Below, piece by piece: positions 28,640 through 38,838 of a stretch of 64,000 nt of DNA; within the stretch, counting starts at the first letter, position 1, and each line of letters starts with the position of its first letter. Origin of the DNA: Sphingobacteriales bacterium (GTDB taxonomy: Bacteria; Bacteroidota; Bacteroidia; Sphingobacteriales; Sphingobacteriaceae); contig JACXVB010000007.1 in assembly GCA_014763615.1 (NCBI GenBank), positions 1-64,000 on the forward strand, read 5' to 3'. The notes under the pieces were generated by a model. The model saw only the letters and a program-made list of their open reading frames with translations, searched no databases and had not been told where the DNA came from. A program made the position numbers and the translations under genes.

Positions 28640-29917
28640 ATGACATTTCAAGAATTACAATTGATAGAGCCTATACAAAAGGCACTAAAAACACAAGGAT
28701 ATACACATCCCACACCTATTCAGGCTCAAGCAATCCCACAATTATTACAAGGTAAAGATTTGCTAGGCTGCGCACAAACTGGCACCGGAAAAACAGCAGC
28801 ATTTGCCATTCCGATTTTACAATTATTGCATCAGCAAGGTCCGCAACCTAAAGGTTCAAGGAAAATTAAAGCTTTAATTGTTACGCCAACCAGAGAGTTA
28901 GCCATACAGATTGATGAAAGTTTTGCAGATTATGGTAAAAATCTTCATTTAAATCATACCGTGATTTTTGGTGGCGTAGGGCAAAAGGCACAAACCGATG
29001 CTTTGCATAAAGGCGTAGATATTTTAATTGCTACACCGGGTAGATTGTTAGATCTCATGAATCAGCGTTTCGTCAGCTTAAGAGATATCAATTTTTTTGT
29101 TTTAGATGAGGCGGATAGGATGCTTGATATGGGTTTTATCCATGATGTAAATAAAATTATCGCGGCCTTACCGCAAAAAAGACAGTCGTTATTTTTCTCG
29201 GCTACGATGCCTCCGGCAATCACTAAATTAGCAAACACCATTTTAAATAACCCTGTTCGGGTGGAAGTTACCCCCGTTTCTTCTACCGCAGATACCATTA
29301 ATCAGTTCTTGTATTTTGTGGATAAGAATAAAAAGAACGATTTGCTTCTGCATGTTTTGGAAAATAAAGACATAGAAACAGCATTGGTATTTACACGCAC
29401 CAAACATGGTGCGGATAAAGTGGTGAAGGTTTTGGCTAAAGAAGGTATCAAGGCGGCAGCAATTCATGGAAATAAATCTCAAAATGCTAGGCAAAATGCT
29501 TTGGCTGATTTTAAAGCTCAAAAAATAAAAGTCTTAGTAGCTACTGATATTGCCGCTAGAGGAATTGATATTGATGAATTAGCTTATGTGATTAATTTTG
29601 AAATTCCGAATATTTCTGAAACTTATGTGCATAGAATAGGGCGTACCGGAAGAGCAGGAGCAAACGGAACAGCCTTATCTTTTTGTGATGCCGAGGAAAA
29701 GGAATATTTAAAGGATATTGAAAAGCTGATTAGTAAAAGTATTCCTGTGATTAAAGATCATCCTTTTCCATTTACAGGCTTTATTCCGGCAAAAAAGGAA
29801 AATGATTTTAGGCATCAAAAGCCGAAACAAAATCATTTTAAGAAAGCAGAGGATCATCATCAAACATCAAGATCTCCAAAGAAGTATTTTAAACAAAAAC
29901 CATCCAGAAAGGATTAA
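28640..29917 (+). CDS. rhlE: DEAD-box RNA helicase (RhlE type)
   Basis: A 425-residue cytosolic RNA helicase. The Q motif ([10 protein letters not shown]) and Walker A AQTGTGKT (45-52) are followed by PTRELA, DEAD (156-159), SAT (187-189), ARGID and HRIGRTGR. The C-terminal 55 residues are basic and rich in K, H and Q, a typical RNA-binding tail. The length and motif spacing fit RhlE; assignment to RhlE over other DEAD-box helicases is based on overall look. It acts in ribosome assembly or RNA turnover. It is monocistronic, followed by a 417-base region with no protein gene. Confidence 0.9.
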   Translation: MTFQELQLIEPIQKALKTQGYTHPTPIQAQAIPQLLQGKDLLGCAQTGTGKTAAFAIPILQLLHQQGPQPKGSRKIKALIVTPTRELAIQIDESFADYGKNLHLNHTVIFGGVGQKAQTDALHKGVDILIATPGRLLDLMNQRFVSLRDINFFVLDEADRMLDMGFIHDVNKIIAALPQKRQSLFFSATMPPAITKLANTILNNPVRVEVTPVSSTADTINQFLYFVDKNKKNDLLLHVLENKDIETALVFTRTKHGADKVVKVLAKEGIKAAAIHGNKSQNARQNALADFKAQKIKVLVATDIAARGIDIDELAYVINFEIPNISETYVHRIGRTGRAGANGTALSFCDAEEKEYLKDIEKLISKSIPVIKDHPFPFTGFIPAKKENDFRHQKPKQNHFKKAEDHHQTSRSPKKYFKQKPSRKD

Positions 29918-30022
29918 GCATTTGAGAAACTGAAACACAGGTATTTCTGTCAGAAATTAATGTATTTATTTTGTTGCTAAAAGTTTGATTTATTTTTAAT
30001 TTTATTGAAGAAAAAGAGAACC

Positions 30023-30085
30023 AAAATCTTTTTCGCTCGTATTAGTAATCACAGCTATTGTGCTAATTGCTGTGAGAAAGATTTT
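30023..30085 (+). other. Nested inverted repeat in the gap after the helicase gene
   Basis: Outer arms AAAATCTTT (30023-30031) and AAAGATTTT (30077-30085) enclose inner arms TCACAGC (30049-30055) and GCTGTGA (30069-30075). Together they could fold into a long hairpin in RNA. The gap of 417 bases (29918-30334) holds no protein gene that I can support. The element could be a terminator, a small RNA or a remnant of a mobile sequence. Confidence 0.45.
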
Positions 30086-30137
30086 TAAATCGCATTGAGA
30101 AAATAGATTTAAAGTCTTTTCTAAGTTTTATTGTGTA

Positions 30138-30180
30138 AAATACCCGGACTCAGAACGTGAGTTCGGGTATTTATATTTTC
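30138..30180 (+). terminator. Terminator in the helicase/histidine-kinase gap
   Basis: A 15-bp stem with one G-T pair (AAATACCCGGACTCA with TGAGTTCGGGTATTT), a five-base loop (GAACG) and a short T-rich tail. It lies 220 bases after the helicase stop, unusually far away, so a longer 3-prime tail or a small RNA between the two is possible. Confidence 0.75.
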
Positions 30181-30334
30181 GGCCATTCCTGTAATATAGA
30201 TTTTTCCCCTTCTTTGGTCTATAAATACTTGGCTTTAGGCTTTTTTTTGCAATAAATGGGTTAGATTTTAATTTACTTGCTTCATTATTTCCCTTAGTAT
30301 TAGCTTTTAAAACTCGGGGTTGATTTTTACAAAA

Positions 30335-31360
30335 ATGAAAAAATTAAAAATTTCCAGCTCCAGTATTCAACTTTTACTGTTGCATTTGGTGTTTTGGATT
30401 CTATTGGTACTCCCGCCGTTTTTATTTAGGTATAATGCTCCTGAAAGTAGATTTTCGGATTATTCTTTGTATCGATTTTTAATCAACAATGTACTTTTGG
30501 CAGTGATTTTTTATGTCAATGCTTTTTATCTTTATCCAAATATTTTCAAAAAGAAAGGCATAAGTTTATACATCATTTCTCTCCTTGTAATCATTGTATT
30601 ATCTTGGTTTTTCTCTCAATATGTAGATATTCATTTATTTCCGTCAAGACATAAGTGGGGCCGACCGTTTTTCTCTAATCTTATTTCCTACATTTTTATT
30701 TTAGGAACCAGCTGTAGCTATCGCATTGTGATGGACCATATCCAACTACAAAAAGAGAATAAGGAAAAGGAGACTGAAAACTTAAAAACTGAGTTGAGTT
30801 TTTTACGCTCGCAAGTGAGCCCACATTTCATGTTCAATGTGCTCAACAACTTGGTTTCTTTGGCTCGTAAAAAGAGTGATAAAATGGAACCCGCATTATT
30901 ACAGCTATCCTCCTTGTTAAGGTATATGTTGTATGAAGGAAATCATGGGAAAATTAATCTGAGTCAAGAAATTAATTATTTGCAAGGCTATATTGACTTA
31001 CAAAAGTTGAGATTTGGAGATGATGTGGTAGTGAATTTTGAAGTGATAGGTAATCCGGATGGTTTGAAGCTAGAGCCGATGTTGCTTATTCCATACGTAG
31101 AAAATGCTTTTAAACACGGTATGGGAACCATTCTCAATCCAAAAATTGAAATTAAACTAGAGATAAAAGATAACACTTTATGGTTTGAGGTAGAAAATGA
31201 TATCCAACCCATTGGCGAAAGTAAAGACAGTAGTTCAGGGATTGGTTTGGCTAACACACAAAGACGATTAGATCTTTTATATAAAAATCATTATACCTTA
31301 GCCATTTCAAAAGAGGCCGAGCGCTATTTGGTGAAATTAAAATTGCAGATGAATGATTAG
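30335..31360 (+). CDS. LytS-type sensor histidine kinase
   Basis: With ATG 30335 this is a 341-residue membrane sensor kinase. Four hydrophobic segments (about 11-31, 48-69, 76-96 and 113-130) are followed by a coiled linker and the His_kinase domain with the [13 protein letters not shown] box (H164). The ATPase part contains the N-box [10 protein letters not shown] and the [11 protein letters not shown] motif. The sensory part is only membrane helices, so it may sense a membrane cue. The gene overlaps the response regulator by eight bases. The frame opens earlier at TTG 30320, which I consider unused. Confidence 0.88.
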   Translation: MKKLKISSSSIQLLLLHLVFWILLVLPPFLFRYNAPESRFSDYSLYRFLINNVLLAVIFYVNAFYLYPNIFKKKGISLYIISLLVIIVLSWFFSQYVDIHLFPSRHKWGRPFFSNLISYIFILGTSCSYRIVMDHIQLQKENKEKETENLKTELSFLRSQVSPHFMFNVLNNLVSLARKKSDKMEPALLQLSSLLRYMLYEGNHGKINLSQEINYLQGYIDLQKLRFGDDVVVNFEVIGNPDGLKLEPMLLIPYVENAFKHGMGTILNPKIEIKLEIKDNTLWFEVENDIQPIGESKDSSSGIGLANTQRRLDLLYKNHYTLAISKEAERYLVKLKLQMND

Positions 31361-32069
31361 GTGTTTAATTGTAGATGATGAGCTTTTAGCCAGAGAATTG
31401 ATGGAAGACAATGTGGCGCAAGTTCCTTACTTAGCATTAGCCGGAACTTGTAAAAATGCCATGCAAGCTATTGATTTACTCCAAAACGAAAAAATTGATC
31501 TACTTTTTTTAGACATCCAAATGCCGGGTTTAAGTGGTTTACAAATGATTAAAAGCCTAGTTAATCCGCCGATGATTATTTTGGTAACTGCTTATGAGCA
31601 ATATGCTTTAGAAGGTTTTGATTTAGATGTGATAGATTATTTATTAAAACCTGTTCCTTTCGATCGTTTTCTGAAAGCCACCAATAAAGCTTATGATTTA
31701 TTCAATTTAAAGCAGCAGAGCTCAAATGAAACTTCTATTCCAAACCAAGATTATCTTTTTGTAAACGCCGATTATGGGCATATCAAGATTAAATTAGAAG
31801 ATATCGAATATGTAGAAGGTTTAAAAGATTATATCAAAATCTACTTAATTCATTCAGAAAAGCCAGTTATTACTAGGTTGAGTATGCGTTATTTAGAGGA
31901 AAAACTAAGCGGCGAAAGCTTTTTAAGAGTGCATAAATCATTTATTGTTTCTTTAAATCATATGAGCGCTTTTAAACGTAATCATGTGTTTTTACCACAT
32001 AAAGAAATTCCGGTTACAGATCATTATCGCGATGCTCTAATGCAGCATATCGCTAAAAAGAATTTGTAA
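31353..32069 (+). CDS. LytTR-family response regulator
   Basis: A 238-residue DNA-binding response regulator. The receiver domain (about 1-118) has the phosphorylation site D54 in LFLDIQMPG, acidic residues D8 and D9, and K103 in LLKPV. The LytTR DNA-binding domain covers about 133-236 ([29 protein letters not shown]). It is the cognate partner of the overlapping sensor kinase. Likely targets lie nearby, such as the two genes immediately downstream, which share orientation; this is inference. Confidence 0.9.
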   Translation: MIRCLIVDDELLARELMEDNVAQVPYLALAGTCKNAMQAIDLLQNEKIDLLFLDIQMPGLSGLQMIKSLVNPPMIILVTAYEQYALEGFDLDVIDYLLKPVPFDRFLKATNKAYDLFNLKQQSSNETSIPNQDYLFVNADYGHIKIKLEDIEYVEGLKDYIKIYLIHSEKPVITRLSMRYLEEKLSGESFLRVHKSFIVSLNHMSAFKRNHVFLPHKEIPVTDHYRDALMQHIAKKNL

Positions 32070-32191
32070 TCAAATCTCATCAAATCTCCATTTTATCTAT
32101 TTTTTACAGGCTTAGGTATCTTAAGTAATAATAATGCTTTTGGCATGCTTAAACTTGTGGCATCAAAAATTGTCAATCGTACATATTAAAA

Positions 32192-33025
32192 ATGAAAAAG
32201 ATATTTAGATTTTTAGTTTGCTCTGCCGTTGCTTTGGCAGCAAACTCATCATTTGCACAAGAGATTATTCCTGTTGCGCCCGCTAATCTTAAAATAGACG
32301 GCAAATTAGACGTGTTTTCTGATTCTTTAGCTAATTATGATAAAAGCTCAAAAATCCATTATGCGTTTGCTCATGATGCCAATAATTTATATGTGTTTAT
32401 CAAGGCCAATGGTCAGCAAGAGCAAAGTAAAATTATGGCTGCCGGAATTAGTGTTTCTGTAAATAATAAAGGGAAGAAAAAGGAAACTTCTACTATTACT
32501 TTTCCTGTGGTAGATAAGGCTGCGATGGTGAGTGAATGGCGAAATAAAGTTGCTCAAAGTAGAAATAATAGCGGTTCCAAAACAAATCGCACACCCGAAG
32601 AAAGTGTAGCGATGAGAAAGGAAACGAGAAATAAAATGCTTAATCAGTACAAAGAAATTAAAGTGAGTGGTTTAGAAGGTATCAGCATGGAAAGTGTTTC
32701 TATTTATAATAATTACGGTCTTAAAACTGGGATTAATTTTGATGCTCAAAATAATTTAATTTATGAATTAGCCATTCCTCTGAAATTGGTGAGGGTAAGT
32801 TTAGATAATGAAATCGCAATCAATATTAAGCTTAATGGGATTGAGATTCCAGAAAATAGAGGTCAAGGAGATGGCCAAAGTCGCCCTTCAGGTGGTTACG
32901 GCGGTGGACGAAGTTTTGGTGGCGGCGGCTACGGCGGTGGTCGTTATAGTAGTGGACAAGGCGGAGATTTCTCATCCATGTTTACTTCATCCGATTTTTG
33001 GGTGAAAGCTAAATTTGCTCAATAA
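32192..33025 (+). CDS. Exported protein with a Gly-rich C-terminus, possible carbohydrate-binding-like fold
   Basis: A 277-residue exported protein with a signal peptide (about 1-23). Residues 30-75 (LKIDGKLDVFSDSL, HYAFAHDANNLYVFIKA) resemble the start of a CBM9/DOMON-like beta-sandwich. Residues about 230-262 are low-complexity and rich in Gly, Tyr and Arg (GGYGGGRSFGGGG). I do not recognise a named family. It sits 35 bases before a TonB-dependent receptor in the same direction and is probably co-transcribed with it. The following receptor also has a Gly/Arg-rich segment and a Gly/Arg-rich C-terminus. Confidence 0.6.
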   Translation: MKKIFRFLVCSAVALAANSSFAQEIIPVAPANLKIDGKLDVFSDSLANYDKSSKIHYAFAHDANNLYVFIKANGQQEQSKIMAAGISVSVNNKGKKKETSTITFPVVDKAAMVSEWRNKVAQSRNNSGSKTNRTPEESVAMRKETRNKMLNQYKEIKVSGLEGISMESVSIYNNYGLKTGINFDAQNNLIYELAIPLKLVRVSLDNEIAINIKLNGIEIPENRGQGDGQSRPSGGYGGGRSFGGGGYGGGRYSSGQGGDFSSMFTSSDFWVKAKFAQ

Positions 33026-33060
33026 ACAACTATCCTTAAAAACAATCAGAAAAATTAATC

Positions 33061-35811
33061 ATGAAAAAATTACTCCTTATGGCTTTTGGTTTGCTGATGT
33101 TGCAAACAGTTAAAGCCCAAACCAACATTGAAGTCAGTGGAATTGTAAAAGATTCTACCGATAATACTGTAATTGGAGCTTCGGTTAAATTAGCTACTGC
33201 AAAAGATACGATATCGGCTGTTACCAATGTAGATGGAATTTTTGTCTTTAACAACGTAAAATCTTCACAGTTTTCGCTAAGCATTTCTGCTTTAGGTTAT
33301 CAAACAGTTAAAAAGAGATATTTATATGATCCTACTTCTTCTCGTTTAGTTTTAGATCCCATCATCATGAAAAACGATACCAGAGTTTTGGGCGAAGTGG
33401 TGGTTAATGGAACGCCAGATGTTACGGTAAAGGAGGACACTTTAGAGTATAGGGCAGACGCTTACAAACTCAAAGAAAACGCTACTACAGAGGATTTATT
33501 GAAAAAACTACCAGGAGTTGAAGTAGATAGAGATGGAAATGTTACCGCTCAAGGAACGCAGATTACCAAGATACGTGTGAATGGAAAGGATTTTTTTGGT
33601 GGAGATGTAAAAACAGCAACTCAAAACCTACCTGCAGATTTAATTGAAAAAGTACAAGTGGTAGATGATTATGGCGACCAAGCTAATATTACCGGAGTAA
33701 AAGATGGGGACCCCACAAAAGTATTAAACTTAGTCATCAGGCCCGATAAGAATAAAGGCTATATGGTTAACGGAACTTTTGGTGGCGGAAATGAAAGTCG
33801 CTATCAAGGTTCTGTGTTTGCTGCTAGTTTTAATAATAATCAACAAATATCTGCTTTGGGGAATCTTAACAATACCAATGCAAATATTTTTAACCTTACA
33901 CAAAGTGGCAGTGGGGGAAGTTTTGGAAGAGGGCGTGGCGGTTTTGGAGGAGGAAATAATAGCGGTTTAACCGATGTAAAATCCTTTGGTTTAAATTATA
34001 GAGACCAATGGTCAAAGAAAATTACGGTTTATGGAAGTTACAGCTTTGCCTATAATAACAATAATACCTTAAACAACAGTCTTCAGGTTTTAACTTCTCC
34101 AAACGGATTGGTGAACAATGGAAATAACGGTAATTCTAGTTATATTTCTAACAACCATCGATTTAATTTTAATATGGAGTATAGAATAGATACTTTAAAT
34201 TATCTTAAAATTACACCAAACTTCTCTTATGGAAATAATGATGGTAATTCATTAAGTGATTTTAATATAGCTTCTCAAAACAGTACGAGCAACGGAAATG
34301 AAATTAACTTGAGTAATTCAAATACACCAAATGTAGGTTTTGAGTTTCTTTACAATCATCGTTTTGGAGCGCAGCCTAGAAATTTATCATTAGACGGACA
34401 ATATAGCTCTCAAACTTATAAACAGAATACAGATGTTACCAATAGCTCTGTAGCTTATACCTCAAGCGGACAAACAGATTTATACCAACGTCAGCTTAAT
34501 AGTGATAATAACAACAATGATAATTGGCGTTTAAGGCTTTCTTATACAGAGCCTCTAACGAAAACTAATTTTTTAGAGTTTAATTACACGTTTAGCCAAG
34601 CTAAAATTGATAATAATCATTTGGTTTTGAACACCGATAATGTTACTGTTGACCCAACCATTAGCAATGACCAAAGTAATTATTATAATTATACTTTTAC
34701 CACCAATAGGTTTGGAGCCAATTATCGGGTAAACCAAAAAAAGTATAACTATACTATCGGAATGGCCGTTCAGCCAAGCGTTTTAAATGGTGAATCGCCT
34801 GCAAAAGGAATAAACACCAATAGAAATGTAGTTAACGTTTTTCCAACAGCTAGGTTTACCTATAAATTTGCGAGAACTCGTGAATTAAATTTCTTTATTA
34901 ATGGACGAAGTAATCAACCAAGTTATAATCAGTTACAACCTGTTGCAGATAGCTCAAATGTTCAATTTCCTATAATTGGTAATCCTTATTTAAATGCCGA
35001 GTTTAATACAAGTGTAAGGCTTAGATATAATAATTTTGATATGAAAACTGGGAATGTGTTTTTCTCATTTATTTCATTTAATACCACTAGCAACAAGATT
35101 GTTAAAGATGTTATTAACAATAATTCTACTCCAGGTGTTATTCAAACTACTACTTATAGCAATGCTAGTGGTTATTACACGGTTAATGGGTTTTATGCAT
35201 TCTCAAAACCTTTTAATGATAAAAAATATGTGGTAGGTTTAAGAGGTTTTGCAAATTATAATAACAACATCTCTTTGCAAAATGGAAATAAAAATACAGC
35301 TCAAAACTGGGTGTTTAATCAGAGATTAAACTTGCAAATTAACCCGACAGATTGGTTAGAAATTACGCCTTCACTAAGTTACAGTTGGAATCAAACCAAA
35401 AATACACTAGCAAGTTCACAAAATTCCAACTCCTTAGTAAAAACTTGGAGCTTAAGCTATGATCACAAAATTTATTTTACTAAAAGCTTTTTCTGGGGAG
35501 GTTCTTTAAATAAAAATTTCAATAGCGGTTATGGTAATGCAACAACTAACCCACTCATTATCAATACATATTTAGAGAAAGACTTCTTTAAAGGTAATAA
35601 AGGTTCGTTAAGATTTACTGCATTTGATTTATTAAATCAAAACACAAATTACACGCATACAGTTACTGATAATTATGTATTAGACCAACAAACCAACAGT
35701 TTAGCTAGATATTTTATGCTTTCATTTACCATGAGGATTTCAAAATTTGCAGGAGGTTCTATGCCAAATATGGATTTTGGAGGCGATAGAAGGTATAGAA
35801 GAGGAGGTTAA
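33061..35811 (+). CDS. TonB-dependent-receptor-like outer-membrane beta-barrel protein
   Basis: A 916-residue outer-membrane protein. A signal peptide (about 1-19) is followed by a carboxypeptidase-regulatory domain (about 25-115), a plug-like domain (about 120-230, TTEDLLKKLPGVEVDRDGN and QNLPADLIEKVQVVDDYG) and a long barrel. Residues about 280-302 form a Gly/Arg/Phe-rich loop, and the C-terminus ends in a Gly/Arg stretch (GGDRRYRRGG). It lacks a clear TonB box. The family is known mostly as outer-membrane beta-barrel proteins of Bacteroidota. The two-component pair just upstream may control it. Confidence 0.85.
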   Translation: MKKLLLMAFGLLMLQTVKAQTNIEVSGIVKDSTDNTVIGASVKLATAKDTISAVTNVDGIFVFNNVKSSQFSLSISALGYQTVKKRYLYDPTSSRLVLDPIIMKNDTRVLGEVVVNGTPDVTVKEDTLEYRADAYKLKENATTEDLLKKLPGVEVDRDGNVTAQGTQITKIRVNGKDFFGGDVKTATQNLPADLIEKVQVVDDYGDQANITGVKDGDPTKVLNLVIRPDKNKGYMVNGTFGGGNESRYQGSVFAASFNNNQQISALGNLNNTNANIFNLTQSGSGGSFGRGRGGFGGGNNSGLTDVKSFGLNYRDQWSKKITVYGSYSFAYNNNNTLNNSLQVLTSPNGLVNNGNNGNSSYISNNHRFNFNMEYRIDTLNYLKITPNFSYGNNDGNSLSDFNIASQNSTSNGNEINLSNSNTPNVGFEFLYNHRFGAQPRNLSLDGQYSSQTYKQNTDVTNSSVAYTSSGQTDLYQRQLNSDNNNNDNWRLRLSYTEPLTKTNFLEFNYTFSQAKIDNNHLVLNTDNVTVDPTISNDQSNYYNYTFTTNRFGANYRVNQKKYNYTIGMAVQPSVLNGESPAKGINTNRNVVNVFPTARFTYKFARTRELNFFINGRSNQPSYNQLQPVADSSNVQFPIIGNPYLNAEFNTSVRLRYNNFDMKTGNVFFSFISFNTTSNKIVKDVINNNSTPGVIQTTTYSNASGYYTVNGFYAFSKPFNDKKYVVGLRGFANYNNNISLQNGNKNTAQNWVFNQRLNLQINPTDWLEITPSLSYSWNQTKNTLASSQNSNSLVKTWSLSYDHKIYFTKSFFWGGSLNKNFNSGYGNATTNPLIINTYLEKDFFKGNKGSLRFTAFDLLNQNTNYTHTVTDNYVLDQQTNSLARYFMLSFTMRISKFAGGSMPNMDFGGDRRYRRGG

Positions 35812-35837
35812 AGATTGTTTTAATTACACCTAGTGTG

Positions 35838-35868
35838 GCCCTGGTTTTTATAAATCAGGGCTTTTTTT
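35838..35868 (+). terminator. Terminator after the beta-barrel gene
   Basis: GCCCTG (35838-35843) pairs with CAGGGC (35856-35861), with further A-T and G-T pairs in the loop, and is followed by seven T residues. The T-run overlaps the stop codon of the convergent truA gene. Confidence 0.85.
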
Positions 35869-36673
35869 AGGTTAATTCTTGCCAATATTTATCCGATAAA
35901 TTGAGGTTAAAAAAATCTGATTTTGGCGGAATATCCAAATATGGATAAACTACTTTTGATAAATATAAACCTTGAGGATGAGCTGGATAAAGTATTTTTG
36001 GCGTTTTTTTTTGGATAAGATAATGCTCAAAATCTGCAACACTTAATTCATTGGTAGCAACTCTTAATAACTGACCAACAATGATGCGTACCATTTTACC
36101 TAAAAATCGGTTAGAAGAAATTTGAAATCTTAACCTTTGGCCATTGGCAGAAACCAACCACTTCGCAAATGAAACCTGACAAATGGTATGATCATTTTTA
36201 ACTGGCGTGGTACAAAAGCATCTATAATCTTGATATTTTGTGAGCACTTCTGTGGCTTGTTTGAGGCTTGCTACATCAATTTTTAGATCAAGATAAAGCG
36301 CACTCATTTCGCTTAAAAAAGGATCTTTATAAGTGTGGATAAAGTAATCATACTGTCTTTGGATAGCATCAAAACGAGCATGAGCTTTCTCTTTTACAGG
36401 AATTACCTCAAAAATAGAGATATCATCAGGCAAAATTTTATTTACTCTAAAATGTGTGGTGTCATCCCAATTATTTTCTAATGTGGCATGAAAAAAGAAT
36501 TGACTGGCGTTTACCTGGGCATCTGTTCTGCCGCAGCCGTTAATTTCGATTTTTGTTTTTAAAACTTTTTCCAACTTGTCTTCAATCATTTGCTGCACAC
36601 TCATCACTTGCCCATTCTTTTGCCAGCCATGATAGTTTTTCCCTCTAAAAGCGATATGAAAAAAGTATTTCAT
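35867..36673 (-). CDS. truA: tRNA pseudouridine(38-40) synthase
   Basis: A 268-residue RNA-modifying enzyme that isomerises uridines 38-40 in the anticodon stem of many tRNAs. The catalytic aspartate is D51 in the GCGRTDAQVNA motif. Later blocks (FLGKMVRIIVGQLLRVA) match the conserved C-terminal region of TruA. Length is normal. It converges with the receptor gene; pyk lies upstream in the same direction but is separated from it by a terminator. Confidence 0.93.
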   Translation of the reverse strand: MKYFFHIAFRGKNYHGWQKNGQVMSVQQMIEDKLEKVLKTKIEINGCGRTDAQVNASQFFFHATLENNWDDTTHFRVNKILPDDISIFEVIPVKEKAHARFDAIQRQYDYFIHTYKDPFLSEMSALYLDLKIDVASLKQATEVLTKYQDYRCFCTTPVKNDHTICQVSFAKWLVSANGQRLRFQISSNRFLGKMVRIIVGQLLRVATNELSVADFEHYLIQKKTPKILYPAHPQGLYLSKVVYPYLDIPPKSDFFNLNLSDKYWQELT

Positions 36674-36702
36674 CTACTGTAATTCTTAAAACTAAACTTA
36701 AC

Positions 36703-36736
36703 AAAAAAGCGAGCTCTATTAAATAAAGCTCGCTTT
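36703..36736 (-). terminator. Terminator after pyk
   Basis: AAAGCGAGCT (36706-36715) and AGCTCGCTTT (36727-36736) form a perfect 10-bp stem. On the minus strand it lies 19 bases past the pyk stop and ends in six T residues. It separates pyk from truA. Confidence 0.9.
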
Positions 36737-36754
36737 CGGTTTGCATTTATTTTT

Positions 36755-38185
36755 TTACTCAATCACGCTTACTTTTATCATATTGGTTTTGCCTTTTTTC
36801 TCAATGGGGATGGCAGCAGTGTTAATCACTATATCTCCAGATTCAATTAATTTTTCGGCTTTTAAAACCTTATTTACCTCACTAATACTGCGGTCTGTAC
36901 TTTCAAATTTATCGTAATAAAAACCTTTTACGCCCCATAATAAGCTTAAAGTATTTAATAAGTTACGATTTGAGGTGAAAATATAAGTTCCAGCTTTTGG
37001 TCTATGACTAGAGATTTGGAAGGCGGTATAACCGGAAGAAGTCATAGAGACAATTCCCACAGCATTGGTTTTATCAGCTAAAAATACTGCCGAGCTGCAA
37101 ACAGCATCTGCCATATAAGTTGCGGAGGTTTCTTCTAATTCTTTCTCTTTATAATAGGGATAAGAAGTGTTTTCTACATGGCTTACAATTTTACTCATGG
37201 TTTCTATCACAATTAAAGGAAACTCACCTACAGAGGTTTCTCCGCTGAGCATCACCGCATCCGCTCCATCTAGTACCGAGTTGGCCACATCATTCACCTC
37301 AGCTCTTGTAGGGCGAGGCGTGGTAATCATACTTTCTAGCATTTGAGTAGCTACAATTACGGGTTTTGAGGCAATGTTACATTTCTTAGCAATCATCTTT
37401 TGTAATACCGGAACTTCTTCCATTGGCATCTCCACACCTAAATCACCACGAGCAACCATCACACCGTCAGTCACTTCAATAATGGCATCTATATTTTCAA
37501 TAGCTTCTGGTTTTTCAATTTTAGCAATTACGCGAGCGGTTCTTCCGCTACGGCTAATGATTCTTTTTAAATCGATGATATCTTCTGCTTTACGCACAAA
37601 TGATAAACCTATCCATTCCACATCATTTTCTAAAGCAAATTCAAGGTTGGTTAAATCTTCCTCTGTTAAAGATGGGATTGAAACCTTAGTATTTGGAAGG
37701 TTCACCCCTTTACGGCTGGTTAATACGCCGCCATGTATCACTTCACAAATTACCGTGTCTTTTCTGTTGGTTTCAACTACTTTTAATTGCAGTTTACCAT
37801 CATCTAATAAAATAATTTCTCCAGCTTTAACATCCTGAGGGAAAGTATCATAAGTGATGTAAATTTGGTTATCATCACCAATACATTCTTTAGTGGTAAT
37901 TTTTACGTTGGTACCGTTTGTTAAATTAATACCGCCATCTTTTACCAAACCAATTCTAATTTTTGGTCCTTGTAAATCTGCTAGAATACCAATGTTAGTT
38001 TTATATTTTTGATTGATTTCTCTAATTGTATCGATTACTTTTTGATGATCTTCTTGTTTACCATGCGAGAAGTTTAATCTACAAACATCAACACCTGCCT
38101 TAATCATGGATAATAAAATATCCTTATTGGAAGATGCTGGACCAAGAGTTGCCACAATCTTGGTTCTTTTCTGAACAATTTTCAT
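36755..38185 (-). CDS. pyk: Pyruvate kinase
   Basis: A 476-residue glycolytic enzyme making pyruvate and ATP from phosphoenolpyruvate and ADP. Visible landmarks are the N-terminal TLGPAS and RLNFSHG segments, the catalytic lysine block IAKIEKPEAIENID near residue 220 and MVARGDLGVEMP around 243-255. The C-terminal regulatory domain is shorter than in some families and has no extra PEP-utiliser domain. A near-perfect promoter lies in front. The IPExxxVDY gene precedes it in the same direction, an arrangement I know as common in Bacteroidota. Confidence 0.96.
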   Translation of the reverse strand: MKIVQKRTKIVATLGPASSNKDILLSMIKAGVDVCRLNFSHGKQEDHQKVIDTIREINQKYKTNIGILADLQGPKIRIGLVKDGGINLTNGTNVKITTKECIGDDNQIYITYDTFPQDVKAGEIILLDDGKLQLKVVETNRKDTVICEVIHGGVLTSRKGVNLPNTKVSIPSLTEEDLTNLEFALENDVEWIGLSFVRKAEDIIDLKRIISRSGRTARVIAKIEKPEAIENIDAIIEVTDGVMVARGDLGVEMPMEEVPVLQKMIAKKCNIASKPVIVATQMLESMITTPRPTRAEVNDVANSVLDGADAVMLSGETSVGEFPLIVIETMSKIVSHVENTSYPYYKEKELEETSATYMADAVCSSAVFLADKTNAVGIVSMTSSGYTAFQISSHRPKAGTYIFTSNRNLLNTLSLLWGVKGFYYDKFESTDRSISEVNKVLKAEKLIESGDIVINTAAIPIEKKGKTNMIKVSVIE

Positions 38186-38238
38186 ATATTTTTTCGGTTC
38201 TTTGGTTCAATTTATAAATCCGATTTCGAATTAGGATT

Positions 38239-38270
38239 CAAAAGTAGTGTATTTTTAACACGAACTCAAA
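38239..38270 (-). promoter_or_regulatory. Promoter of pyk
   Basis: On the minus strand TTTG (38270-38267) is followed after 20 bases by TACTTTTG (38246-38239), an exact match to the Bacteroidota -33/-7 pattern. It gives pyk its own start point about 45-50 bases before the ATG. Confidence 0.75.
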
Positions 38271-38275
38271 TCAAT

Positions 38276-38728
38276 TTAAAAAAGCAAGTTTTCTTTTGAT
38301 TTTAGTTTGGCAGGATTTACCTCCACAGCGGCTTGTATATCTTTAATTCTACGCAATTGGCTTATTAAAAGCACTAAATCTTCCTCATCAATAAATTCTT
38401 TGATTAGGATAAAATAATCACTTTCTTTCATCTCAGGAATGAGGAATCCATCACTTCCACGGTTTGCAATTAAATAAAACTTACACTCGCTGTTAGGAAT
38501 TTGATGCAGGTATCTTGAAAAGTATCGAGGTTCGCCCTCTTTTAGTTGAAGTTCTAATTCATCAATTTTTCTGAAGTTGGTCTCGGCAATTTTATTGATA
38601 TGAAAACATAGTCTATAATCTTTCAATTGCGATGTTAATGCAATCAAAATGAAATCAAAATCAAGTTCTAACTTTAAAAATTTTTTATTCAAGATTATAA
38701 AGATTAATTTAGGAGATTGATAAACCAA
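38276..38728 (-). CDS. IPExxxVDY family protein
   Basis: A 150-residue small cytosolic protein. It carries the family motif as IPEMKESDY near residues 103-111, and the N-terminal block LDFDFILIALTSQLKDYRLCFHIN is typical. The function of the family is unknown. It lies immediately upstream of pyk in the same direction, the conserved location. The start is uncertain: the first 15 residues (MVYQSPKLIFIILNK) may be untranslated, and the next in-frame starts are not obvious. Confidence 0.85.
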   Translation of the reverse strand: MVYQSPKLIFIILNKKFLKLELDFDFILIALTSQLKDYRLCFHINKIAETNFRKIDELELQLKEGEPRYFSRYLHQIPNSECKFYLIANRGSDGFLIPEMKESDYFILIKEFIDEEDLVLLISQLRRIKDIQAAVEVNPAKLKSKENLLF

Positions 38729-38776
38729 TATATCGAACTCAAAAGCATGTCCAAAATTAGGGCAAAAACAAAAAGG

Positions 38777-38807
38777 TTTGATATTTAATAGAATTTATTT
38801 TTCTTTG
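38777..38807 (+). promoter_or_regulatory. Promoter of the acpP-fabF unit
   Basis: TTTG at 38777-38780 and TTTCTTTG at 38800-38807 (one mismatch to TAnnTTTG) lie 19 bases apart. The start codon of acpP follows after 31 bases. Confidence 0.55.
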
Positions 38808-38838
38808 CACAGAATTTTTAACCCTTAATTATAGTATT

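Noticed and set aside
37374-37838. 154-residue plus-strand open frame inside pyk
   Set aside because: It is the antisense shadow of a highly conserved glycolytic gene.
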